The position numbers were made by a program, and so were the translations under genes. 64,000 bases of DNA from Pseudomonas fluorescens (lineage in GTDB: Bacteria; Pseudomonadota; Gammaproteobacteria; Pseudomonadales; Pseudomonadaceae). The notes under the pieces were generated by a model. That model made no database searches and was not told where the DNA came from. It saw only the letters and a list, made by a program, of their open reading frames with translations. Where the stretch lies: contig NZ_LACH01000031.1 of assembly GCF_000968015.1 (NCBI RefSeq), forward strand, positions 1-64,000, in the 5' to 3' direction. Shown here in pieces: positions 36,033 through 44,201 of this stretch; within the stretch, counting starts at the first letter, position 1; the number at the start of each line of letters is the position of its first letter.

Positions 36033-37649
36033 TTAGAAGCGGGCTACACCAAAACTGTTGGATTGCAGCGGCCGCACTTCAGCCTCATGACAGATATCCA
36101 GCAAGTACCCGAGCAAGGTCCGGGTATCGCGAGGATCAATCAACCCGTCGTCCCACAAGCTGGCACTGCCATAGAGTGCGGTGGACTGGCTGTCGAGTTT
36201 CTGCGCGGTGACCTGTTCCAGCATGTCGAGCATTTTGGGGTCGGGCACCAGGCCGTCCTTGGCCTGTTTGGCCTCGGTGACGATCCGCAGCACTTTGCCG
36301 GCCTGGGCGCCGCCCATCACCGCCGTGCGGCTGTTGGGCCACGCGAAGATGAAGCGTGGGTCGAGGCCGCGGCCGCACATCGCGTAATTGCCGGCACCGT
36401 AGGAGCCACCGACGACGATGGTCAGTTTAGGCACGCGGGCATTGGCCACCGCTTGAATCATTTTCGCGCCGTGTTTGATCACGCCTTGCTGCTCCGACTC
36501 GGTGCCGACCATGAACCCGGTGGTGTTGTGGAAGAACAGCAACGGCGTCTGGCTTTGGTCACAGAGCTGAATGAACTGCGCCGCCTTGCTCGCACCCTTG
36601 GGCGTGATCGGCCCATTGTTGCCAATGAACCCGCAGGCGCGGCCTTGAATCTGCAAATGGCCGCAGACGGTTTGCTGATCGAACTCGCCTTTGAATTCGA
36701 GGAAGTTCGAGCCGTCGGCAATCCGCGCGATGATTTCGCGCACGTCATAGGGCTTTTTGGGGTCATCAGGAATCAGCCCGAGCAACTCGTCGATGGGGTA
36801 GAGCGGTTCTTCCCACCGACGTTCGGGTACCCAGGGCAACTGATCATTCCACGGCAACAGGCTGACAATCTCGCGCACCTGGCGCACGCCATCGGCATCG
36901 TTCTCGGCCAGGTATTCAGCGGTGCCGGCGATTTGCGCATGCATCTCGGCGCCGCCCAGTGCTTCATCGGTGGCGACTTCACCGGTGGCAGCCTTGAGCA
37001 GCGGCGGGCCGGCCAGAAACAGCTTGGCCTTGCCACGCACCACCACCACGTAATCCGACAACCCTGGCTGATAGGCGCCGCCCGCCGTGGCCGAGCCATG
37101 GACCACGGTGATTTGCGGCAGGCCCATGGCCGACATCCGTGCCTGATTGGCAAAGCTGCGGGCGCCTTCGACGAAAATCTCCGCCGCGTAATTGAGGTTG
37201 GCGCCACCGCTTTCGGCCAGGGTAATGACCGGCAGTTTGTTCTCCATGGCGATCTGTTGCAGGCGCAGGGACTTTTTCAAACCGCTGGGGGAAATGGTCC
37301 CGCCCTTGATCGCACTGTTGTTCGCCACCACCAGCACGCGCACGCCGGACACGTAACCGATCCCGGCGATCAATCCGCCGCCTGCGGAGCTGCCGTCCTT
37401 GTCGTCGTGCAGTTTGTAGCCGGCCAGGCTCGCCAGTTCGAGGAATGGCGCGCCGGGGTCCAGCAGCAGATTGAGGCGTTCCCGGGGCAACAATTGGCCG
37501 CGCTTGTCGAACCGGGGTTTGGCTTCGGCCGCCTTGTTCAGCAGGTTCTGTTCGAGTTGGCGGACCTGTTCGATGCCGACCAGCATCGCCGCGCGATTGC
37601 GGGCGAACTGTTCGCTGAACGAGTCCACTTGCGACTGAATCACCGGCAT
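36033..37649 (-). CDS. atuC: Geranyl-CoA carboxylase beta subunit
   Basis: A 538-residue carboxyltransferase subunit. It contains VVANNSAIKGGTISPSG, MSAMGLPQITVVHGSATAGG and the C-terminal TIVVGGSYGAGNYAMCGRG motif that binds acyl-CoA and the carboxybiotin. It works with AtuF. LiuB is the close alternative, distinguished here by gene order. The gene begins three bases after atuB. Confidence 0.9.
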   Translation of the reverse strand: MPVIQSQVDSFSEQFARNRAAMLVGIEQVRQLEQNLLNKAAEAKPRFDKRGQLLPRERLNLLLDPGAPFLELASLAGYKLHDDKDGSSAGGGLIAGIGYVSGVRVLVVANNSAIKGGTISPSGLKKSLRLQQIAMENKLPVITLAESGGANLNYAAEIFVEGARSFANQARMSAMGLPQITVVHGSATAGGAYQPGLSDYVVVVRGKAKLFLAGPPLLKAATGEVATDEALGGAEMHAQIAGTAEYLAENDADGVRQVREIVSLLPWNDQLPWVPERRWEEPLYPIDELLGLIPDDPKKPYDVREIIARIADGSNFLEFKGEFDQQTVCGHLQIQGRACGFIGNNGPITPKGASKAAQFIQLCDQSQTPLLFFHNTTGFMVGTESEQQGVIKHGAKMIQAVANARVPKLTIVVGGSYGAGNYAMCGRGLDPRFIFAWPNSRTAVMGGAQAGKVLRIVTEAKQAKDGLVPDPKMLDMLEQVTAQKLDSQSTALYGSASLWDDGLIDPRDTRTLLGYLLDICHEAEVRPLQSNSFGVARF

Positions 37650-37652
37650 GAC

Positions 37653-38522
37653 TTATTCCTTATCCTTGAGGACGTCCGGCAAGTAGGCGCGATGGAAGCC
37701 GTTATACGACTCGCTGATCTGCGCCTTGTGTATCGGCCAGGCGCGCCCGCCCAGGCTGGCGGCGCCGTCGATGCGCAAGGTGCTGCCGCTGACAAATGCC
37801 GCGGCCGGGCTGAGCAGGAAAACGATCGCCGCGCTGACTTCCGATTCGGTGCCGATGCGTTTCAGTGGAACGTGTTCACGCAGCGTCGGGATCACCGCTT
37901 TGAACGCGCCTTCGTAGGTGTCCATGCCACTGGACGCGATCCAGCCCGGTGCCACGGCGTTGACCCGCACCCCGGCATAACCCCATTCGAACGCGGCGGT
38001 CTTGGTGAGGTTGTCCATGCCCGAACGCGCCGCGCCCGAGTGGCCCATGCCGGGCATGCCGCCCCACATGTCGGCGAGCATATTGACGATGGCGCCACCA
38101 TGTTTGCTCATGGACTGGTTGAACACTTCCCGGGCCATCAAGAAGCCGCCCATCAGGTTGGTGCGCAACACCGTATCGAAGCCTTTTTGATTGATCGACG
38201 CCAGCGGTGACGGGTACTGCCCGCCGGCATTATTGACCAGACCGTGAATCGGTCCGTACTTGCGGATCAACTCGCTGACCACATGCTTGACCGCTTCTTC
38301 CTCACGAATGTCGCAGACCATCCAGTCAGCCTTGCCGCCATCCTCGGCAATCTCGGCCGTGACGTTTTTCAGCTTGTCGGCCTTGCGACCGAGCAGCAGC
38401 ACATGGGCGCCGAGGGCCGCCAGTTCGTGAGCGGTGCAACGGCCGATGCCGCTGCCGCCACCGGTGACGATGATGTTTTTGCCTGCAAACAAATCGGCTT
38501 TGAAAATCGAATCGTAAGCCAT
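37653..38522 (-). CDS. atuB: Short-chain dehydrogenase/reductase (AtuB)
   Basis: A 289-residue Rossmann-fold SDR. The cofactor loop is VTGGGSGIGRCTA and the NNAG strand is LVNNAGGQYPSP. The usual YxxxK catalytic pair is not present; the region reads GHSGAARSGMDNLTK, with no Tyr at the expected position and Arg where Lys is expected. This resembles peroxisomal trans-2-enoyl-CoA reductase/dienoyl-CoA reductase relatives rather than a classical alcohol dehydrogenase. AtuB is usually assumed to be a citronellol/citronellal dehydrogenase, so the substrate here deserves doubt. Confidence 0.85.
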   Translation of the reverse strand: MAYDSIFKADLFAGKNIIVTGGGSGIGRCTAHELAALGAHVLLLGRKADKLKNVTAEIAEDGGKADWMVCDIREEEAVKHVVSELIRKYGPIHGLVNNAGGQYPSPLASINQKGFDTVLRTNLMGGFLMAREVFNQSMSKHGGAIVNMLADMWGGMPGMGHSGAARSGMDNLTKTAAFEWGYAGVRVNAVAPGWIASSGMDTYEGAFKAVIPTLREHVPLKRIGTESEVSAAIVFLLSPAAAFVSGSTLRIDGAASLGGRAWPIHKAQISESYNGFHRAYLPDVLKDKE

Positions 38523-38534
38523 GGCGACAGTCCT

Positions 38535-40337
38535 CTAGTTGACCTGGTCGGCGATGCGCTGAGGCACCGGTATCTGGATTTCCAGCAGTTGCTGGGCGAA
38601 GGCCTTGCCTTGCGGATCGATCCGCAGGCTGGCCACGCCACCGCCTCCCAGGGCGTTTTCCAGCAGAAAATTAAGGCTGTGGGTGCCCGGCAGGTACCAG
38701 CGTTCGACACGTCCGTGGATCGGGTCGAGGACGTGACTCATCCAGTCGACGATCACTTCCGGGGTCAAGGCTTCGGCAATCCACGGCAGGTACTCCGGCT
38801 TGCGGGCCATGACGCCGATGTTGCTGTGATTGCCCTTGTCACCGGAGCGCGCCACGGCGAGTTTGACCAGGGCCACGCTGGCATCGGCCCGGTCTGCGGA
38901 TTTCGGTGGGGCGCACGCCACGGGCAGGTCGGCGGTGTCGAGCACATCAACGGCGGGCAGGGCGCAGGGGTGGCGCTGGCCCTTGAGATCAATTTCCAGC
39001 GTGCAAGCGGTTTTGTCGATAAGGAACGAGAACAGCCGGATCAGCGGATACACCGTTGGCCGTCCACCGACAATCCCGGTCAGTCCCGGCGCCATGCCGG
39101 TGGCGGCCTGGGCGATTTCACGGGAGAACACAATCAACGCCTGTTTACCCGGATGGCGCACCGCGAGTTTGATCACCACTTCGCGGCTGTCCTGACGCTG
39201 ACCGTGGGGGCCATAAGTGGCTTCGCTGCCGAGCAGTTCGATGTTCACTTCGCTGTAGGGTGGCCAACCGCGCTGGCTGAAGATTTCCGACGTCTTGTTG
39301 ATGATCGCTTCGCTGACTCGACGCGCCTTGTCGACCGCATCGATCCCGGCGATCAGGCAACTGGCGGTGCAGCGGAAACCGTCCGGGTACGTCGCGCTGA
39401 CCTTGTACTGATCGGTCGGCGGCAAGCCTTTTGCGCCGTGCACCCGAACCGCGTTTTTGCCTTGTTGCACGAGTTTGACTTCAGTGAAATCGCAGACCAC
39501 GTCCGGCAGCAGATACGCCTGCGGGTTACCGATTTCATACAGCATCTGCTCGCCGACCGTCAGCGGCGTGACCAGTCCGCCGGAGCCTTCGGGTTTGCTG
39601 ACGATGAACTGGCTGTCGGCGCTGACTTCGACGATGGGGAAGCCGATGTGTTCGTAGTCGGGCACCTCGCGCCAATCGGTGAAGTTGCCGCCGGTGCACT
39701 GGGCACCGCATTCGATGATGTGCCCGGCCAACGCGGCCTGGGCGAGTTTGTCGTAGTCGTGCCAGGACCAGCTGAATTCATGCACCAGCGCGGCGCTGAC
39801 CACGGCGCTGTCGACCACGCGTCCGGTGATGACGATGTCGGCACCCAGACGCAGGGCTTCGACGATGCCCGGTGCGCCGAGGTAGGCGTTGGTCGAGACG
39901 CACATCGGCGGCAAGGGCGCGCCGCTGAACATTTCATGGATACCGCTGCCGCCCAGCTGTTTGAGTTGCGGCTGCAGGTCATCGCCCAGCAGCACGGCGA
40001 TTTTCAGCACCACCCCGGCCTTGTCGCAGGCCGCTTGCAGGGCGGCGGCGCAGGCTTGCGGGTTGACCCCGCCAGCGTTGCTGATGACGCGGATTTTCTG
40101 TTCGGCGAGTTGACCCAACAGCGGGCTGAGGACTTCGATGAAGTCGCTGGCGTAACCGGCCTGGGGATCTTTCATCCGCGCGCCGGCCATGATCGACATC
40201 GTGATTTCGGCCAGATAATCGAAGACCAGATAGTCCAGACGCCCACCTGCCACCAGTTGCGCGGCGGCGGTCGAGGTGTCGCCCCAGAAGGCGCTGGCGC
40301 AACCGATGCGGATTGTTTTTGGCACAGTCAACTCCAT
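38535..40337 (-). CDS. atuA: AtuA-family acyclic terpene utilization protein
   Basis: A 600-residue protein of the AtuA (DUF1446) family, the first gene of the atu operon. Its biochemical step is not known; the protein is required for citronellol growth in P. aeruginosa (literature). It begins at ATG 40337 ([19 protein letters not shown]), with a GGGGGTG upstream. The N-terminal FWGDTS and ISNAGGVNP blocks are typical. The C-terminal third ([16 protein letters not shown]) is a recognisable AtuA-family end domain. Confidence 0.9.
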   Translation of the reverse strand: MELTVPKTIRIGCASAFWGDTSTAAAQLVAGGRLDYLVFDYLAEITMSIMAGARMKDPQAGYASDFIEVLSPLLGQLAEQKIRVISNAGGVNPQACAAALQAACDKAGVVLKIAVLLGDDLQPQLKQLGGSGIHEMFSGAPLPPMCVSTNAYLGAPGIVEALRLGADIVITGRVVDSAVVSAALVHEFSWSWHDYDKLAQAALAGHIIECGAQCTGGNFTDWREVPDYEHIGFPIVEVSADSQFIVSKPEGSGGLVTPLTVGEQMLYEIGNPQAYLLPDVVCDFTEVKLVQQGKNAVRVHGAKGLPPTDQYKVSATYPDGFRCTASCLIAGIDAVDKARRVSEAIINKTSEIFSQRGWPPYSEVNIELLGSEATYGPHGQRQDSREVVIKLAVRHPGKQALIVFSREIAQAATGMAPGLTGIVGGRPTVYPLIRLFSFLIDKTACTLEIDLKGQRHPCALPAVDVLDTADLPVACAPPKSADRADASVALVKLAVARSGDKGNHSNIGVMARKPEYLPWIAEALTPEVIVDWMSHVLDPIHGRVERWYLPGTHSLNFLLENALGGGGVASLRIDPQGKAFAQQLLEIQIPVPQRIADQVN

Positions 40338-40367
40338 AACCACCCCCGACAGAAGTACATCGAGACT

Positions 40368-40428
40368 ACCAAGCAAGCGCTTGGTTTGTAAACGGCTGAA
40401 ATATCTTCTGCCCGAGCGCTTGCTTGGT
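40368..40428. promoter_or_regulatory. Two inverted AtuR operator sites
   Basis: ACCAAGCAAGCGCT at 40368-40381 and its exact reverse complement AGCGCTTGCTTGGT at 40415-40428 lie 33 bp apart in the atuA-atuR gap. This agrees with the published finding that AtuR binds two 13-bp inverted repeats in this intergenic region of P. aeruginosa. Confidence 0.85.
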
Positions 40429-40515
40429 CGCTCCGGCCAGCTTAAATTGCCCGCGCAACCCCGCAGTTTTAGCGGTGAGCGGCGTATTTGATTGATCGAC
40501 TGTAGGAGAGAACGG

Positions 40516-41142
40516 GTGGACGAGCAAAAAGCCCTGAGGGTGATGCGCGAATTGGTCGACAGCGGCCAATTGACCGACCCGGACAGCGCCCGCGGCAAAC
40601 TGCTGCAAGTGGCGGCTCACCTGTTCCGCAACAAAGGTTACGAACGCACCACCGTGCGCGATCTGGCCGGCGCCGTGGGGATTCAGTCAGGCAGCATTTT
40701 TCATCACTTCAAAAGCAAGGACGAGATCCTGCGTGCGGTGATGGAGGAGACCATCCGCTACAACACCGCGTTAATGCGTGCAGCCCTGGCAGAAGCCAAC
40801 AGTGTGCGCGAGCGGGTACTGGCGCTGATTCGTTGTGAATTGCAGTCGATCATGGGCGGCAGCGGCGAGGCCATGGCGGTGTTGGTGTATGAATGGCGCT
40901 CGCTGTCCGCAGACGGGCAGGCGCAGGTGCTGGCGCTGCGTGATATTTATGAAGAACTCTGGCTGCAAGTGTTGGGGGAAGCCAAGGAGGCGGGTTTTAT
41001 TCGCGGGGATGTGTTCATCACCCGCCGTTTTCTGACGGGTGCGTTGTCCTGGACCACCACCTGGTTTCGCGCCGGCGGCAGCATGAGCCTCGATCAATTG
41101 GCCGATGAGGCATTGATTCTCGTGCTGGAAGAAAAGCACTAA
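40516..41142 (+). CDS. atuR: TetR-family repressor AtuR
   Basis: A 208-residue TetR-family regulator with the N-terminal [23 protein letters not shown]. The likely start is GTG 40516 ([10 protein letters not shown]), preceded by GGAG; the open frame extends to 40492. It is divergent from atuA over two identical inverted sites, so it is the evident repressor of the terpene operon and probably of itself. Confidence 0.88.
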   Translation: MDEQKALRVMRELVDSGQLTDPDSARGKLLQVAAHLFRNKGYERTTVRDLAGAVGIQSGSIFHHFKSKDEILRAVMEETIRYNTALMRAALAEANSVRERVLALIRCELQSIMGGSGEAMAVLVYEWRSLSADGQAQVLALRDIYEELWLQVLGEAKEAGFIRGDVFITRRFLTGALSWTTTWFRAGGSMSLDQLADEALILVLEEKH

Positions 41143-41236
41143 GTTTGTTTTGAATCAGAAGGAAACTGGCTAAGTCGCCGAAACCGCCTAGCTTGAATGC
41201 ATTGAAGCGTATTTTTTTGGGGAGTGGGTTTTTTTG

Positions 41237-42043
41237 ATGTCTTCGCCAATTCGGACGGTTTCGCGGCTTTTGCTGGCGACGCTTGCGGTGTTATGCGTGG
41301 TTCCATCCCAGGCCGCACAACAGGTGCGGGTCGGTGCCGCACATTTCCCCCCCTATACCGTGCGCCCGGAATCCGGTGCCGACACCGGTTTGCTGCCGCA
41401 GCTGGTCGAGGCGCTCAATGCCTTGCAGAACGACTATCAGTTTGTATTGGTACCCACTTCCATTCCCCGGCGTTTCGGTGACTTCAAGCAAGGCCGGGTG
41501 GATATGGCGATTTTCGAGAACCCGGACTGGGGCTGGAAGGACATCCCGCACACCACAGTCGACATGGGGCTGGAAGACGCCGAGATTTTCGTCGCACAAC
41601 GCCAGCCCGATGGCCAGCCGGTTCGCCAGCAGAATTATTTTGCCGACCTCGCCGGCAAGCGTCTGGCGCTGTTCAGCGGCTATCACTACGAATTCGCCAA
41701 CTTCAACGCCGATCCAAAATTCCTCGCACAAAACTACAACGCCACGCTGACGTACTCCCATGACAGTAACCTGCTGATGGTGCTGCGCGGGCGTGCCGAC
41801 GTTGCCCTGGTGACGCGCTCGTACCTCAGCGATTACCTGCTGCGCAACGAGAAAGTCGCCAATCAACTGCTGGTGTCCCAACGTATCGATCAGGTTTATC
41901 ACCACTACGCCATCCTCAGTCCGGCCGCACCGATCAGTGGCGAGGCGTTCGGCAAGTTGCTGCAAGGGTTGCGGGACAATGGCCAGATGCTGAAGATTTT
42001 CGATCCTTACAAGATTGCCATCGTTCCGGTCCCGGGTAACTGA
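41237..42043 (+). CDS. Periplasmic solute-binding protein (SBP_bac_3)
   Basis: A 268-residue precursor. A signal peptide (SRLLLATLAVLCVVPSQA, cleaved near residue 27) precedes a type-II periplasmic binding fold (VRVGAAHFPPYTVRPESG, VDMAIFENPDWG). Family members bind polar amino acids or related small acids. There is no permease or ATPase gene beside it, so it may serve a remote ABC transporter or act as a lone receptor. The start is ATG 41237; a TTG codon lies immediately upstream. There is a GGGGAG ribosome site. Confidence 0.82.
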   Translation: MSSPIRTVSRLLLATLAVLCVVPSQAAQQVRVGAAHFPPYTVRPESGADTGLLPQLVEALNALQNDYQFVLVPTSIPRRFGDFKQGRVDMAIFENPDWGWKDIPHTTVDMGLEDAEIFVAQRQPDGQPVRQQNYFADLAGKRLALFSGYHYEFANFNADPKFLAQNYNATLTYSHDSNLLMVLRGRADVALVTRSYLSDYLLRNEKVANQLLVSQRIDQVYHHYAILSPAAPISGEAFGKLLQGLRDNGQMLKIFDPYKIAIVPVPGN

Positions 42044-42079
42044 GATCGCACCACAGGTCGCGTATTGACCGACTTGTCT

Positions 42080-42103
42080 TAAATTTCCCGCACTGGCTCA
42101 CGT
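42080..42103 (+). promoter_or_regulatory. PvdS-dependent promoter (iron-starvation box)
   Basis: TAAAT at 42080-42084 and CGT at 42101-42103 are separated by exactly 16 bases, a perfect match to the TAAAT-N16-CGT recognised by sigma factor PvdS. It sits 40 bp upstream of the acetyltransferase gene. Confidence 0.85.
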
Positions 42104-42143
42104 CACCTCGTTGAACTGTCGACGATTAACGTGAGCCCGACCC

Positions 42144-43157
42144 ATGTCCACTCTGAATGACCTGACTGCCCTGGCCTTGCCGACAGGAAGCCGTCTTGTA
42201 GCTGATGAAACCGAAAGCCGCCTGTGCCTAAGCCTTGAAGGGCAGCCGCTGATTCAATTGCGCCTGACTCGCGAGCCCGCGCTGCAAGTGCACGTAGAAG
42301 AGCGCTTCGACCACGCCGACAATCGTGCCGTCTGGGCGGCCTGTTATTGGCTGTTTGCCCGTGACCCGGCCTGCCAGCGCCTGACCTGGCATCTCGATGA
42401 AGCCCCCACCGTAGCATTGCTCTGCGGGTTGTTGATCCCTACCGAAATCGTCGGCCAGTATCGTTGCGAGCGCACGCTGTTCTGGCAGTTGCCTCAGCCT
42501 TGGCTGGGCGTGTCACTGACATCGGGTTATCCGCAGCAACTGGTCATCAGTGGCGGCAAGCGTCATCCGCTGCGCCCGGTGAAACCGCGCGGTGAAGTCT
42601 ATCGGCGTTTTGATGCGCGGCTTGGTGCGTGGATTTCCCTGCGCACGGTGGACATCGACCTGGACCTGGCACGTTTCAATCGTTGGCAGAACAACCCGCG
42701 CGTGGCGAGTTTCTGGCAGGAGGAGGGCAGCCTCGAGCAGCATCGCGAGTACCTGAGCAAACTTGAAGCCGATCCCCATACTTTGACGCTGATCGGTTGT
42801 TTCGATGATCAGCCGTTCGCCTACTTTGAAGCCTATTGGGCCAAGGAAGATCGCATTGCGCCGTTCTATGACGTCGGCGATTACGACCGCGGTATTCACA
42901 TGTTGGTGGGTGAGGAAAATCACCGTGGCCCGCACAAGGTGGCGAGCTGGTTATCGGCGTTGACGCATTACCTGTTTCTCGACGATCCACGCACTCAGCG
43001 AGTGGTTGCCGAGCCTCGCGCCGACAACGCGAAGATGATCGGGCATATGCAGAACCAGGGTTTCCACTGCGAAAAAGCGTTCGACTTCCCGCACAAGCGC
43101 GCGGCGCTGATGGTGTTGGGGCGTGAGCGGTTTTTTGATCGGTGTGCGTTGGCGTGA
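42144..43157 (+). CDS. Siderophore-biosynthesis GNAT acetyltransferase (PvdY-like)
   Basis: A 337-residue protein whose C-terminal half (about 170-330) is an AlcB/IucB-type acetyltransferase domain: LARFNRWQNNPRVASFWQEE, GCFDDQPFAYFEAYW, and RVVAEPRADNAKMI. The N-terminal half is less conserved. Such enzymes acylate an N-hydroxylated amine in siderophores. The perfect PvdS promoter box upstream and pvdS/pvdL next door point to pyoverdine. A likely reaction is acetylation of N5-hydroxyornithine, as for PvdYII (inference). The ribosome site is weak. A strong hairpin follows at 43173-43249. Confidence 0.8.
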   Translation: MSTLNDLTALALPTGSRLVADETESRLCLSLEGQPLIQLRLTREPALQVHVEERFDHADNRAVWAACYWLFARDPACQRLTWHLDEAPTVALLCGLLIPTEIVGQYRCERTLFWQLPQPWLGVSLTSGYPQQLVISGGKRHPLRPVKPRGEVYRRFDARLGAWISLRTVDIDLDLARFNRWQNNPRVASFWQEEGSLEQHREYLSKLEADPHTLTLIGCFDDQPFAYFEAYWAKEDRIAPFYDVGDYDRGIHMLVGEENHRGPHKVASWLSALTHYLFLDDPRTQRVVAEPRADNAKMIGHMQNQGFHCEKAFDFPHKRAALMVLGRERFFDRCALA

Positions 43158-43172
43158 TCCGGGGTTAAGCCT

Positions 43173-43249
43173 AAAAGATCGCAGCCTTCGGCAGCTCCTA
43201 CATGGGATTGCGTACACCCTGTAGGAGCTGCCGAAGGCTGCGATCTTTT
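43173..43249. repeat. Perfect 30-bp inverted repeat, bidirectional terminator
   Basis: Arms at 43173-43202 and 43220-43249 are exact reverse complements (30 bp each, 17-base loop). The outer ends carry A and T tracts, so the structure can terminate transcription of both the acetyltransferase gene and pvdS, which converge here. The same repeat family is cut at the window start (1-16). Confidence 0.95.
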
Positions 43250-43268
43250 TTATGAAACCGGCAAGGTT

Positions 43269-43817
43269 TCAGCGGCGGGCAAAAGTATCCACGCGACTGC
43301 CCGATACCTTGCGGCAGTGCACCAGCGCATCGCGAATCATGAAGTTCACCAGGGTCGGCGAGACGCCTAGCTCCTTGGCGATGTCCTTTTGTGGCACGCC
43401 GTGCAGGCGGTACATCTCGAAGGCGTAGCGGGTGCGGCTGGGCAGCTCGGTCAGCGCGTCGGCTATGTGTTCCAGCGTCGAGAAGTTGATGTGCGAGGTT
43501 TCCGGCGAAGCACCTTGAATCACCACGTTCAGGCCTTCCTCTTCCGGGCCCGAATACTTCTGCTCCAGCGCCTGTTTGCGGTAGTGATCGATCGCCAGGT
43601 TGCGCACGATCTGGAACAGGTAGCTGAGCTGAGCCTTGAACGAGGACGTGATCTGCGGCGCGGATTGCAGCCGGAAGAACGCATCCTGCACCACGTCTTC
43701 AGCACGCGACCGGCAGCCGGTAATGCGGGCTGCAATCTTGACCAGGATCAGTCGATTGTCGACGAATGCCTGAAGTAGCGGTGAATCGCACCTGCTTGTG
43801 GACACTTGTTCCGTCAT
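43269..43817 (-). CDS. pvdS: Iron-starvation ECF sigma factor PvdS
   Basis: A 182-residue ECF sigma factor almost identical to remembered P. aeruginosa PvdS over most of its length (RSRAEDVVQDAFFRLQSAPQ; PEEEGLNVVIQGASPETSH). Region 4 is VPQKDIAKELGVSPTLVNF. The C-terminal end is shorter and divergent. ATG 43817 (MTEQVSTSRCDSP) follows AAGGTG by six bases; a GTG nine bases further upstream lies inside that ribosome site. It directs RNA polymerase to pyoverdine genes, including pvdL and the neighbouring acetyltransferase gene, both with matching promoter boxes. Confidence 0.95.
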   Translation of the reverse strand: MTEQVSTSRCDSPLLQAFVDNRLILVKIAARITGCRSRAEDVVQDAFFRLQSAPQITSSFKAQLSYLFQIVRNLAIDHYRKQALEQKYSGPEEEGLNVVIQGASPETSHINFSTLEHIADALTELPSRTRYAFEMYRLHGVPQKDIAKELGVSPTLVNFMIRDALVHCRKVSGSRVDTFARR

Positions 43818-43889
43818 GGAAATCACCTTGCTGCCAATAGGTTCGTGGGACGGCTAGCGGGGGCTGGGCCGTCCAACACATCGAGCGCC

Positions 43890-43918
43890 AAATTATTCTT
43901 AATGATAATGATTGTCAA
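43890..43918 (-). promoter_or_regulatory. pvdS promoter covered by a Fur box
   Basis: On the minus strand a sigma-70 promoter reads TTGACA (43918-43913), 17-bp spacer, TAATTT (43895-43890). The spacer overlaps a Fur box, CTTAATGATAATGATTGTC at 43898-43916, which matches 15 of 19 positions of the consensus. Fur-iron should block pvdS transcription when iron is plentiful. Confidence 0.9.
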
Positions 43919-44024
43919 ATGAGAAATAGAACTAATGCGCTGCAAAGGTGCAGGGTGAGAACTGCGACACGCTGACGCGCCCGCTTGCGGCACCGCAGTT
44001 CCATTGGCGATCAGGCCTGCCGAC

Positions 44025-44048
44025 TAATTATTTAAAGACGTCAACCGT
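44025..44048 (+). promoter_or_regulatory. PvdS-dependent promoter of pvdL
   Basis: TAATT at 44025-44029, 16-bp spacer, CGT at 44046-44048. It matches the PvdS consensus TAAAT-N16-CGT with one change. The start codon of pvdL lies 153 bp downstream, leaving a long untranslated leader. Confidence 0.75.
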
Positions 44049-44201
44049 TCTCATTGGTGAATGGTTCCGGGTAGCGGCTGTGGCCAAAACAGCATTCCCA
44101 AGCCTCGCGCGGTCGGCGAAGACCGCGTCCTGTACGCCTCGAAGGGGCGTGACGTCAGAAAACCGATTCCACTTGCAAGCCGAATTCAGGCAGGAAACCT
44201 C

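Noticed and set aside
36015..38210. A 731-codon open frame on the plus strand over atuC and atuB
   Set aside because: It lies exactly opposite clearly recognisable atuC and atuB. The product is rich in His, Gln, Arg and Ala with no domain, typical of an antisense shadow in GC-rich DNA.
38244..40391. A 715-codon plus-strand frame over atuA
   Set aside because: Antisense shadow of atuA. It has low-complexity composition and would cross the AtuR operator region.
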